Assembly: GCA_027623235.1 (NCBI GenBank) | Contig: JAQBVJ010000029.1 | Span: 1-63,746, forward strand | DNA length: 63,746 nt | From: Planctomycetota bacterium | Lineage (GTDB): Bacteria; Planctomycetota; Planctomycetia; Planctomycetales; Planctomycetaceae | Reading direction: 5' to 3' | Part shown: positions 1 through 8,047 of the stretch, in pieces | How positions within the stretch are numbered: position 1 is the first letter of the stretch | Layout: each line of letters starts with the position of its first letter | The notes under the pieces: model-generated | The model's input: only the letters and a program-made list of their open reading frames with translations | Databases searched by the model: none | What the model was told of the DNA's origin: nothing | Position numbers and translations under genes: made by a program

Positions 1-70
1 TGACATAGTGATCTCCTGAAAGAATTCTTCTTGATCCTTCTGGAGTCCACCAGTCTTGGGCTGCCGCACA

Positions 71-163
71 TTCCCCCCTCACCCCAACCCTCTCCCCCAC
101 AAATGCGGAGCACATCGAATCTGCGTGAGAAGGCTGGTTCTGCCGCATTCGCGGGGGAGAGGG
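71..163. repeat. REP-like palindromic element
   Basis: An intergenic inverted repeat. Arm CCCTCTCCCCC at 88-98 pairs perfectly with GGGGGAGAGGG at 153-163, and inside it AATGCGG (102-108) pairs with CCGCATT (143-149). It resembles extragenic palindromes common in GC-rich bacteria. No T-tract follows, so it is not an obvious terminator. The rest of 1-314 holds no gene I can support. Confidence 0.6.
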
Positions 164-164
164 G

Positions 165-206
165 GCCGAAAATGTGCAACTTCAAAACTTACGCTTCAAG
201 TCATGA
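165..206 (+). repeat. Dispersed repeat, copy A
   Basis: The 15-mer TGTGCAACTTCAAAA at 173-187 recurs in reverse complement at 63677-63691. Similarity continues on the 3' side (TTAC, then CTTC with one intervening difference), giving a related stretch of roughly 35 bases. Function is unknown. It lies just upstream of the kinase gene. Confidence 0.5.
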
Positions 207-314
207 ACCCGCAGCGTGACGTTGGCGCCGCTCGGACGACGCTCCATGATGTCAGCACGTTGCGCGGGCCGTCTTGTCTTTTGTACTTTGCCTTGCCCGC
301 AATCGAGCTGCCTC

Positions 315-1916
315 ATGAAGTCCGACGAATCCCCGACGGAAGATGGACATCCGGATGACCCTCTCTCAGAGGGCTCTACTGAGCACGCTCCGGAGGGACA
401 CATCCCGTCAACGATCGGCCCCTGGAAAGTCATCCGGAAAATCGGGGCCGGTGGAATGGGCACCGTCTATCTGGCGAGGCATGAAGAGTCCGATCAGGAA
501 GCTGCGGTCAAAGTTCTTTCAGCGGCTCTCGCCCGGGAAGGTGGCACGGTCGAGCGGTTTGTGCGGGAAATTGACACGATGCGTCGGCTCCGCAGCCGGC
601 ACATCGTGACGTTCTTCGACAGTGGCCGGGACGAAGAACTCGACCAGCTGTACTTCGCGATGGAATACGTCCCCGGCGACACGCTCGCCGACCGGATTCG
701 CCGCAGCAAACGACTGCCCTGGGATCAGGTTGTCGATATTGCACTGCAACTGTGCGCGGCGCTGAAGTCCGCTCACGTCGCCGGCATCATTCATCGAGAT
801 CTCAAACCATCCAACGTGCTCATTGGAGACGACGGGGTCGTCAAGCTGACCGATTTTGGAGTGGCTCAGGTCTTCGCGTCGCAACGGCTGACCGTGACAG
901 GCGGCATCATCGGGACGGCCGAGTACATGTCGCCCGAGCAGGCTGAGGGTCGCCGCGCGAACAAGAAGAGCGACCTGTATTCGCTGGGCGCGCTCATGTA
1001 CGTGATGCTGACCGGCCGCCCGCCGTTCACGGGCAAGACGTCGCTCGACATTATCCGGCAGCATCTGAAAGCCAGGTTCGACAGGCCAAGCCTCTACATT
1101 CCCGACATGCCGCGACTGCTCGAAGAAGTCGTCTGCACACTGCTCGAAAAGAACCCGGATGACCGTTACGGCGATTCTCACATCGTCGCGCTGCGTCTGA
1201 CAGAAGTCATCCGTCGTGTTGAGCTGGCCGAACAGGCTGAGTCCGAGCAGAACTTCGCAGCGGATCGAATGGAAGCGCCGACCGCGGCGGCGACAATTTC
1301 TCCCGAAACGGACACGCGAGCCACCGGGCCGCGCGGGCCGAGCCCGGCGACCATGATGCGCGACGTGTTTCGCGCAGAAATCGAACGCGAGCATCGTCAG
1401 GGGCCGATCGCAAAACTCTTTGACAACACCTGGGTGCTGCTGGGCGCACTGATCCTGACCGTGACCTTAGGAGTCCTGTGGTTTCAATCCGCCGGGGCCA
1501 CGACCGATTCCGCCCCTGAGACGGAGTCCGAACTGAGCAGCGAAGTCGACCGGTTCTGGTTCATGTCCAAGGCACGTCGGCGGGAACGCGACTTCGCGGG
1601 CGAGCAACGAATCCTGACGTCGCTGCGAGACGTTCTGGGTGGCACCGCCGATGACGAAGGAATGCTCAAGCAGATTGATGATCGACTGATCGAACTAAGA
1701 CAGGTCCGACGCGAACAGGCCGAGGGCTACCAGCTGGCCCGCAATGCACTCAACCGTGCCGAGTCACTGAGCCAGCAGAACAAACTGGACGAAGCGTCGC
1801 TCATTGTGGACGGAGTGATCGACCTTTACGGGTCCGAGCTCGGAGCCAGAACGCTCGTCGAAAATGCCAGAAAACTGGCACGTCAGATCGCCGCAAAAGC
1901 CGCAGAGGCGGAATAG
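315..1916 (+). CDS. Membrane-anchored Ser/Thr protein kinase
   Basis: Predicted Hanks-type (PknB-like) Ser/Thr kinase of 533 residues. The kinase domain covers about residues 36-300: glycine loop GAGGMGTVYLARH, ATP-binding Lys in AVKVL (about 65), catalytic loop HRDLKPSNVLI (about 160), DFGVAQ, the P+1 segment GTAEYMSPEQ and subdomain IX SDLYSLGALMY. A linker leads to one membrane helix (about 372-392, WVLLGALILTVTLGVLW). The kinase would therefore be cytoplasmic, with a helical, possibly TPR-like tail of about 140 residues outside. ATG 315 is preferred because the in-frame upstream start at 216 adds 33 residues without family character; the ribosome site is weak either way. Substrates are unknown, and no phosphatase or FHA gene is adjacent. 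Confidence 0.9.
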   Translation: MKSDESPTEDGHPDDPLSEGSTEHAPEGHIPSTIGPWKVIRKIGAGGMGTVYLARHEESDQEAAVKVLSAALAREGGTVERFVREIDTMRRLRSRHIVTFFDSGRDEELDQLYFAMEYVPGDTLADRIRRSKRLPWDQVVDIALQLCAALKSAHVAGIIHRDLKPSNVLIGDDGVVKLTDFGVAQVFASQRLTVTGGIIGTAEYMSPEQAEGRRANKKSDLYSLGALMYVMLTGRPPFTGKTSLDIIRQHLKARFDRPSLYIPDMPRLLEEVVCTLLEKNPDDRYGDSHIVALRLTEVIRRVELAEQAESEQNFAADRMEAPTAAATISPETDTRATGPRGPSPATMMRDVFRAEIEREHRQGPIAKLFDNTWVLLGALILTVTLGVLWFQSAGATTDSAPETESELSSEVDRFWFMSKARRRERDFAGEQRILTSLRDVLGGTADDEGMLKQIDDRLIELRQVRREQAEGYQLARNALNRAESLSQQNKLDEASLIVDGVIDLYGSELGARTLVENARKLARQIAAKAAEAE

Positions 1917-1921
1917 TGGGC

Positions 1922-2395
1922 TCACATGTCGATGACTGAGCGGCGGATCTCAATGTCATCCAGGCTGACGAAGTCGCCGTGTCCTGCTCCCGGACAGTCG
2001 CCTTTGATCGAGTCCCAGGCTTGTTCTGTCGTCAGGTTCGAATTCCAGAACGGCCAGGTGCGGCACTGCTTCGGCCTCGCCGGATAGATCGTACAGCCGC
2101 GGCCGCGCGGATCGAAAAAGGTGCAGTCGCCGTTCGCAAATTCCGTCAGCGAGACTCGACCGCGAACCGGTCGCGTGTGCATGAGACGGATCTCGCCGAT
2201 CGGCTTGTTGAGGTATTCGGCAATAGCCCGGATTTCCTCTTCATCGACCCAGACGACTCCCGGAGCTCCCGTGCAGCAGTTTCCACATTGAGTGCACTTG
2301 AACTGCAGACCGTCTTCGTACCACGTTGCGGCCGATTCGTCCTGAACGTTTTCCGCATCAGACGAAGGTTGCGGTCCGGAAGAATCGCTCATCAC
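1922..2395 (-). CDS. YkgJ-family cysteine-cluster protein
   Basis: A 157-residue protein of the YkgJ (UPF0153) Fe-S/zinc-chelating family. The N-terminal cluster motif FKCTQCGNCCTG and a second set in GCTIYPARPKQCRTWPFW carry the conserved cysteines that bind the metal. The biochemical role of the family is not established; electron transfer or metal handling has been suggested. Its ATG overlaps the stop of the upstream methylene-H4MPT dehydrogenase gene by four bases (ATGA), so the two are translationally coupled and probably belong to one C1-metabolism transcript. It converges with the kinase gene, whose stop is six bases away. Confidence 0.88.
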   Translation of the reverse strand: MMSDSSGPQPSSDAENVQDESAATWYEDGLQFKCTQCGNCCTGAPGVVWVDEEEIRAIAEYLNKPIGEIRLMHTRPVRGRVSLTEFANGDCTFFDPRGRGCTIYPARPKQCRTWPFWNSNLTTEQAWDSIKGDCPGAGHGDFVSLDDIEIRRSVIDM

Positions 2396-3252
2396 AGGTT
2401 CTGCCCGATTTCAAAGATCGCGTCCGTGTCGAGAACCAGATCGTTCGCCGTGAAGAGTTTCCGCACAGCGGCCTTGTGGATTTTCATTTTGGTCCCGCCG
2501 ACACCGATCGCACCGTAGCAGAGGGCCCCGTTCCGCTCGACCGCCTTTTCAAAAACGTCGACGCCTTCCAGACCGGCCGGCGGAACCGCGTTCAGGTCGA
2601 TGGCGACTTTCAGCGAGCTGAGGGCACCTCGCTGCTCGGCCGAGAGCAACTGAATTCCCGCCGCTCCCGTTGCGATGATGAGCTCCGCTCCGTCAGCCGC
2701 GGCGAGTGTCCCCTGCACAGAAGACGTCTCAACGGCCGACACCGAAGCGCCGTCGACCTGGCTGCGGACCGCTTCGCAGGTCGCTTCCGCACGCTCCTTC
2801 GAGCGGCTTGCGATTCTGACTGAGCCACCAAGCCGGCAGATGATCTGCGCAGCTCGTTGCCCGACGGGGCCAGTCCCAGCCAGAACGAGCGCGGTCGTTT
2901 TGCTCAGGTCGAGATGTTTTCCTGCTGCGAGCACCGCCGCCGCTGCCGTCGTGTTCGACCCGTTCGAGTCCATTAAGACGGAAACACGCATCGGCCCGAA
3001 GAAGGCCGACTGGACTTTCGCGAGCAGTTGCTCACCGGCCGAAACGTTGCTTCCGCCGATGAAAATTGCCGTGTTTTTCAAATCGCCCGGGCCGCGAGTG
3101 AACATCGCCCCGTGAACAAGTCCCGTCACGTTTTCCGGCGTGACACCGCCAAACGAAAATAATTCGTCAACGTCCGAGTCGACTGCGACAACTCGATCAA
3201 ACGTGCTCGCGTGAGAATCCGTGTCCAGCTGGATGAGAATCTTTTTCATCAT
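2392..3252 (-). CDS. mtdB: NAD(P)-dependent methylene-H4MPT dehydrogenase (MtdB/MtdA family)
   Basis: A 286-residue enzyme that oxidises methylene-tetrahydromethanopterin to methenyl-H4MPT with NAD(P)+, the step after formaldehyde activation in the H4MPT-linked C1 pathway. The N-terminal part is the pterin-binding domain (LIQLDTDSHASTFDRVVAVD, FSFGGVTPENVTGLVHGAMF). A Rossmann fold follows, with the nucleotide motif VLAGTGPVGQRAAQ at about residues 142-156 and the strand-2 segment SVRIASRSKERA. The length matches MtdA/MtdB. I favour MtdB because fae is immediately upstream, but sequence alone does not fix cofactor or pterin specificity. It is transcribed after fae across a 112-bp gap holding a terminator-like hairpin, and overlaps the YkgJ-family gene by 4 bp. 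Confidence 0.88.
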   Translation of the reverse strand: MMKKILIQLDTDSHASTFDRVVAVDSDVDELFSFGGVTPENVTGLVHGAMFTRGPGDLKNTAIFIGGSNVSAGEQLLAKVQSAFFGPMRVSVLMDSNGSNTTAAAAVLAAGKHLDLSKTTALVLAGTGPVGQRAAQIICRLGGSVRIASRSKERAEATCEAVRSQVDGASVSAVETSSVQGTLAAADGAELIIATGAAGIQLLSAEQRGALSSLKVAIDLNAVPPAGLEGVDVFEKAVERNGALCYGAIGVGGTKMKIHKAAVRKLFTANDLVLDTDAIFEIGQNL

Positions 3253-3299
3253 TCCGTCTGCCTGAGGTACGCCGTTCGAGTTAAAGCGGACGTCTCCAA

Positions 3300-3338
3300 T
3301 AGAAAACGAACCCGGCTTCCCATCGAAACCGGGTTCGT
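3300..3338 (-). terminator. Intrinsic terminator-like hairpin after fae
   Basis: Read on the minus strand, ACGAACCCGG (3338-3329), a 13-base loop and CCGGGTTCGT (3315-3306) form a perfect 10-bp stem followed by TTTTCT. It lies between the fae stop and the mtdB start, so it may end most fae transcripts and let only part read through into mtdB. Confidence 0.75.
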
Positions 3339-3364
3339 GAATTCACGTCAGAAATCGCTGCAAC

Positions 3365-3862
3365 TTAGCCTGCGTAGAACGGGTGAGCTGACGTGTCCCG
3401 CTTGGCGAGCATTTCGCTGGCAGAGGGCTGCCCAGCCATTGCGCGTTCGATCGACTCTTTTGTCGCGGCGTAGTTGTATTCGTAAATCTTCTTGTCGTCG
3501 TTCGCTTCCCAGTGAATGAAAACGCCACAGACGATGACAAGGTCCTCGGCCTGGTCAGCCGGAATCGTGCCTTCTTTGACCGAGTCCGAAACGGCGTCGG
3601 CGACGGCTTTCTGAGCCGGGCCAAACATCTGGACGGCCTGCTTCGCTCCCTTGATGGTCACTTTGGTGATCATCACGGTCGAAGGCTTGCAGGCGAGGTT
3701 TGGTGCAAGAACGGCGAGCAGATTGCTGTGGCCGGCCGTCTGGCTCGAAAGTGCATTCGCGAATGCAATTCCGACCGGGCCGTTTTTGTCACCGATCATC
3801 AGATCGATGTGAGCGACTTCGTTTCCATCACCGACAAGTGATTCTCCGACGAACAGCGACAT
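3365..3862 (-). CDS. fae: Formaldehyde-activating enzyme
   Basis: A 165-residue cytoplasmic enzyme that condenses formaldehyde with H4MPT to give methylene-H4MPT, the entry step of the H4MPT-linked oxidation and detoxification path. The N-terminal block GDGNEVAHIDLMIG contains the catalytic His (residue 18 here, His17 in the Methylobacterium enzyme). The conserved segments GPVGIAFANAL, KPSTVMITKVTIKGAKQ, FGPAQKAVADAV and VFIHWEANDDKKIYEYN cover the full usual length of about 170. The start at 3862 is set by AGGAG at 3870-3874, seven bases upstream. It is followed by the hairpin at 3300-3338 and then mtdB, with the ATP-grasp gene divergent upstream. Confidence 0.95.
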   Translation of the reverse strand: MSLFVGESLVGDGNEVAHIDLMIGDKNGPVGIAFANALSSQTAGHSNLLAVLAPNLACKPSTVMITKVTIKGAKQAVQMFGPAQKAVADAVSDSVKEGTIPADQAEDLVIVCGVFIHWEANDDKKIYEYNYAATKESIERAMAGQPSASEMLAKRDTSAHPFYAG

Positions 3863-4115
3863 GGTTTTTCTCCTGGTGCAAAATCTGGAACCGCGCCGCT
3901 GAACGCGCCTCATGGCAACGGGATTCAGCGATGACGCAGAAGCCGGCAATTTTCGCCGGCCGTCAATTGAGAACTTGCTCCCCTGGCGGGAGCGGAGCGG
4001 TATGATTCCCGCCTCACCGGGTTGATGCAAGTCTGCGAGGCCTGTTGCGGGGCAATCCACACGACGCTGCGTAAGCGGATTTTCCCAGAGATTTCCTTTG
4101 AATCACGCGAAATTC

Positions 4116-5276
4116 ATGGCCGAGCGGCTGATCATCGTCGGAGCAAGTACGCGAGCGGCCGCTCAATCGGCGGTGCGGGGCGGGTTTCGGGCCTGGTGCA
4201 TTGACCAGTTTGGAGACCAGGATCTGCGTGCCTGCGCAGAACATGTCGAGGTCGTTGACGACTGGCCGCAGGGCATCCTCAGCATCATTCCGCAGATTCC
4301 TCCGGGCACACTGGTGATCACGGGAGCCCTCGAAAATGCGCCGTCGATTCTCGCCCGGCTCCGCGAACGGCTGCCGTTCGCCGGTTGCGATGTGGACTCG
4401 ATGCGGGCTCTTCGCGATCCGCACAACCTGCAGCAGATCCTTGAGCAGGCCGGGCTGGACGCGCTGCAGGTCTCACTTCGTGAGCCTGCTGTCGGAAGAC
4501 CAGCCAACGAACCCTCAGTCCGCTGGCTGGAAAAGCCGCTGAAGAGCGCGGCCGGATTTCGTATTCGTTTTCACGAGCCCGCATCGACAGACGAGTCGAC
4601 CAGGCCCGACGACCGCAATCTTCCGCCGCGTTCGTATTTTCAGCAGTTTGTCGAAGGAGATTCGATCTCTGGCCTGTTCCTGAGTTCCGGCGAGGACTGC
4701 CAGCTTGTCGGGCTGACCCGGCAGTTGATCGGGCTCGACGAGGCCGGTTGCAGCGGGTTTCGTTATTGCGGATCCATCGGTCCGCTGGCACCGGGAGACC
4801 TGTCACCGCGCGCGTTTGAACTGGCGAGGCGGATCGGAAGTACCCTCGCCGAGGCCACTGGTTGCCGCGGCCTCTTCGGCTGCGACTTCCTCTGGGACTC
4901 CGACGACGAGTCGCTCCACGTCTGCGAAGTGAACCCGCGATACTCTGCCTCGGCCGAAGTCCTTGAGCCTGCCGGACGTGTCCCGTTGATGAGCCTTCAC
5001 CTCAACGCGTGCCGCGGTCAACTGCCAGACTCGGTAAATGAGCCAGCCGCCGACGCGGAGTACCACGGAAAACTGATCTGCTTTGCGAAGCGGTCTTTTC
5101 GGGCGAACCTGCTGAAGTCTCTTCCGCCCGAAATCCGGATCGCCGACCTTCCGTCTGAAGACTCCGAAATCGCAGTCGGACATCCCGTTTGCACGGTGCT
5201 GGCCAAAGGCGATTCTGAGTCGTCTGCGCGAGCTGCACTCTTCAAAGCCGCGGCGGAGATTCACCGGCTGACGTAG
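4116..5276 (+). CDS. ATP-grasp family ligase, candidate C1-cofactor biosynthesis
   Basis: A 386-residue ATP-grasp-type protein. It begins MAERLIIVGASTRAAAQSA (pre-ATP-grasp Rossmann-like domain) and has the metal/ATP-binding features YFQQFVEGDSISGLFLSS, GLFGCDFLWDSD and HVCEVNPRYSASAEVLE (the N-P-R motif near 285). It resembles the COG2232 group of predicted carboxylate-amine ligases, whose members occur in archaea and in the H4MPT/methanofuran gene clusters of methylotrophs. Divergent placement 250 bp from fae supports a role in making H4MPT or methanofuran. That role is inference; the substrate cannot be read here. ATG 4116 is chosen, and an in-frame TTG at 4098 is an alternative. The ribosome site is weak for both. 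Confidence 0.75.
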   Translation: MAERLIIVGASTRAAAQSAVRGGFRAWCIDQFGDQDLRACAEHVEVVDDWPQGILSIIPQIPPGTLVITGALENAPSILARLRERLPFAGCDVDSMRALRDPHNLQQILEQAGLDALQVSLREPAVGRPANEPSVRWLEKPLKSAAGFRIRFHEPASTDESTRPDDRNLPPRSYFQQFVEGDSISGLFLSSGEDCQLVGLTRQLIGLDEAGCSGFRYCGSIGPLAPGDLSPRAFELARRIGSTLAEATGCRGLFGCDFLWDSDDESLHVCEVNPRYSASAEVLEPAGRVPLMSLHLNACRGQLPDSVNEPAADAEYHGKLICFAKRSFRANLLKSLPPEIRIADLPSEDSEIAVGHPVCTVLAKGDSESSARAALFKAAAEIHRLT

Positions 5277-5431
5277 AAGCAAACGGCTGTTACTCTGCTT
5301 GAGCTCCGATCGCTGAATCAGACTGGATCAGACTTTCGCGCGCGGCCCCGAATGCCGCATTTCGGGCCAGACAAGACAGAACACTCCCTTGCAGGACAAC
5401 CGGATTTCACAGAAATCCACTGACGTGAACC

Positions 5432-6961
5432 GTGGAAGAATCCGCCAGCCTGGCCATCGAAGCCATCTTCACCGTTAAGGGCCTGTTCCTGATCCTGATC
5501 GGGACGAGTCTTGGCATCACCGTGGGAGCCATCCCGGGGCTGACCGGTGCGATGGTGATTGCGCTGGCTTTGCCCCTGACGTACACGATGGAAGCCGGGC
5601 AGGCGATGATGCTGCTTGTGTCGATGTACGTCGGCTCAATTTCCGGCGGGCTCATTACGGCCACTCTGATGAGGATGCCTGGCACGCCGGCGTCTGTCAT
5701 GACCACGCTCGACGGCTACCCGATGTCAAAGAACGGCCAGCCGGGTCGAGCTCTTTCATTAGGGATCATGGCATCCTTTGCGGGAGGCATGATTTCGTGG
5801 CTGTTCCTGATCGCTCTTTCAAAACCGATGGCCGATCTGTCAACAAAGTTCGGTCCGTTTGAGTTCTTCTCCCTGGTCATGATGGCGCTCGTCCTGATCG
5901 CCTCGGTCGGGGGCAGCTTGATCAGTGCGTCGTTGTTTTCCGGACTGCTTGGAATTCTGTGCGCGATGCCTGGCGTCTCGGAAGCGACCGGCGAGGTGCG
6001 TATGACACTCGGACTGGTCGAGCTCAACGACGGGTTCAAACTGCTTCCGGTTTTGATCGGATTGTTCGCTGTGAGCCAGGTGATCAACGAAGTGCTCAAC
6101 CTCGATTCGAAAGTCGAGCAGATCTCTGTCGAGAATCAGCGGGTCATTCCATCCCTGGCCGATTGGAGCCGCCACGGCGTCAACATGATCCGCTCGGCAC
6201 TGATTGGCACGTGGATCGGCATCCTGCCCGGCATCGGAGCCAACATCGGATCCGTTGCGGCTTACTCAGCGGCCAGGTCGTGTTCGAAGAAACCCGAAAA
6301 ATTCGGACACGGCAGCGAGGAAGGAATCATCGCCAGTGAGTCGGCGAACAACGCGACCGTCGGCGGAGCTCTGATCCCGCTTGTCGCGATGGGCATTCCG
6401 GGCAGCGTGATCGATGCGATCCTGCTGGGAGCCCTCGTCCTGCACGGCCTGCAGCCCGGCCCGCTGTTGTTCAAGCAGGAGCCGCAACTCATCTACACAA
6501 TCATGGGCACGTACGCGGTCGCCAATGTGGCAATGTTCCTGGTTCTGGTCCTGGCCGTTCGCTGGCTCGCCCGCCTGGTCGAGGTGCCGAAGTCGTTCCT
6601 GCTGCCAGTCATCCTGACGTTCTGCGTCGTCGGCTCGTACTCGCTGGGCAATCGCATGTTCGATGTCTGGGTCATGCTGGGCTTCGGCCTGGTCGGCTTC
6701 GGGATGGATTGCTCAAAAATCCCGCTCGCACCGTTCGTGATCGGCTTTGTCCTGGGCCCGATCGCCGAGAAGAACCTGTGCGAAGGCCTTATGAGCTCCG
6801 GCGGAAGCTACCTGCCTCTGGTGACTCGCCCGATGTCGCTGATCTTCCTCCTGCTCAGCGCGGCGATGCTGGCGATTCCGCTGGTTAAGAAGCGAGCTCA
6901 GTCTCCGGTCGACGAGGCTCCCGCGTCTGCACGCGACGATTCTGCACGGGATGAGCTTTGA
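5432..6961 (+). CDS. Tripartite tricarboxylate transporter permease, TctA family
   Basis: A 509-residue integral membrane protein matching the large permease subunit (TctA) of tripartite tricarboxylate transporters, which import carboxylates such as citrate with a periplasmic binding protein. Diagnostic segments are GITVGAIPGLTGAMVIALALPLT near the start, SGGLITATLMRMPGTPASVMTTLDGYPM, and the second, internally repeated motif WIGILPGIGANIGSV with NNATVGGALIPLVAMGIPGS. About 10-12 hydrophobic helices cover the length. It starts with GTG. No TctB or TctC gene is in the window, so partners must be elsewhere or absent. It converges on fliM; the 110-bp gap has no clear terminator. Confidence 0.9.
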   Translation: MEESASLAIEAIFTVKGLFLILIGTSLGITVGAIPGLTGAMVIALALPLTYTMEAGQAMMLLVSMYVGSISGGLITATLMRMPGTPASVMTTLDGYPMSKNGQPGRALSLGIMASFAGGMISWLFLIALSKPMADLSTKFGPFEFFSLVMMALVLIASVGGSLISASLFSGLLGILCAMPGVSEATGEVRMTLGLVELNDGFKLLPVLIGLFAVSQVINEVLNLDSKVEQISVENQRVIPSLADWSRHGVNMIRSALIGTWIGILPGIGANIGSVAAYSAARSCSKKPEKFGHGSEEGIIASESANNATVGGALIPLVAMGIPGSVIDAILLGALVLHGLQPGPLLFKQEPQLIYTIMGTYAVANVAMFLVLVLAVRWLARLVEVPKSFLLPVILTFCVVGSYSLGNRMFDVWVMLGFGLVGFGMDCSKIPLAPFVIGFVLGPIAEKNLCEGLMSSGGSYLPLVTRPMSLIFLLLSAAMLAIPLVKKRAQSPVDEAPASARDDSARDEL

Positions 6962-7071
6962 CCACGACTGACTGACGTTTCTGGATCAGGGCAGCCCGAA
7001 AACACCGACCGACTCGGTCGTGTCAAACGCCCGCGTCGTGAGCGGCGTGCTCAGCTGAAGCGGCTGGCCGA

Positions 7072-8025
7072 CTAATCCTCTGCGGCCTTCGATGGCTCTT
7101 CTGCTTCGACGGCCGACTCGATGCGAACGGCTTTCCTTCCGGCGTGGATTCCCGGTGTGCCGGTGAACTCCGGCGAGCCGTCCACAAAGATTGTCGCCTT
7201 GCTCAGATTTGAATCGGAATCCAGTGGCAGGATATCTCCGACTTTCAGTCCGGCGAGCGTTTCAACGTTGATGTCGAGCGATGTGAGTTGAACTCGGATT
7301 TCGGAACAAGGGTCCGGCTCGCCCGCAACGCCGGTGGAGTTAATCGGCGTGCTGGTGGCGAAACCGGACTTCCTCGCCAGATCGAGGATTGCCCGTTCCG
7401 GAAGCACGAGCGTTGCCTGCCCGACGAGTCCGTTGACCGCCGTTTCCAGCTGCAGTCTGACGACCGGCTCTCGCGGTGAGATCAGTTCCGCCGCGGGGAT
7501 TCGCCCCTCGACATGGGCCACCTGGAATTCGGCCGGCTGGAATTGAGACCACGCCTGCTGCAACGCTGCGACAATCGATTTCAGGCAGCGGGCGATCAGT
7601 TTCAGTTCGATGTCCGTCAGCGGACGCTCCGGAATGGCTGCCGACACGGTGCCCGATCCGCCACCGAGCAGGCAGTCGATCATAGGGAAGACCGCTCCGG
7701 CATTCATGGCGACCAGCGAGTGCGATCCCACCTGCCGTGACTCGACGACCGCGACGCAGCGGGCGTCGAGAGACGCGAGGACTTCCGCACAGAGGGACGC
7801 GGAAAAACCGGCGAGCCGAACTTCGCAGCGTCCTCTTAATGAGTGCTCCAGTTCCGCTGTCAGGTGCGAGCAGAGTGCTGCTGCCAGTTTGCGAACAAGT
7901 TCCGCATACGGCAGATCGGCGGACGGCTCCGCGATGGTGGCCGCAGTCGATGCGGGTCGAAAGACTCCCGTCTCCAGGCCGCCGAGAAGGGCATCGATCT
8001 CTGACTGGCTGAGCGAACTGGCCAT
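7072..8025 (-). CDS. fliM: Flagellar motor switch protein FliM
   Basis: A 317-residue FliM-type switch protein of the flagellar C-ring. The N-terminus holds the CheY-P-binding peptide LSQSEIDALLGGL (residues 5-17). The middle CheC-like domain includes FPMIDCLLGGGSG and RPLTDIELKLIARCL. The C-terminal SpoA/FliN-like domain includes QLTSLDINVETLAGLKVGD, ILPLD and KATIFVDGSPEFTGTPG. Length and domain order are normal. No other flagellar gene is nearby. It follows proA by 22 bp on the same strand and is probably co-transcribed with it, an unusual setting. Confidence 0.9.
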   Translation of the reverse strand: MASSLSQSEIDALLGGLETGVFRPASTAATIAEPSADLPYAELVRKLAAALCSHLTAELEHSLRGRCEVRLAGFSASLCAEVLASLDARCVAVVESRQVGSHSLVAMNAGAVFPMIDCLLGGGSGTVSAAIPERPLTDIELKLIARCLKSIVAALQQAWSQFQPAEFQVAHVEGRIPAAELISPREPVVRLQLETAVNGLVGQATLVLPERAILDLARKSGFATSTPINSTGVAGEPDPCSEIRVQLTSLDINVETLAGLKVGDILPLDSDSNLSKATIFVDGSPEFTGTPGIHAGRKAVRIESAVEAEEPSKAAED

Positions 8026-8047
8026 CCGTGGCGACTCCGTCTGCGGG

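Noticed and set aside
7000..7040. Weak hairpin (CGACC/GGTCG) between tctA and fliM as a terminator
   Set aside because: Only a 5-bp stem and no T tract.
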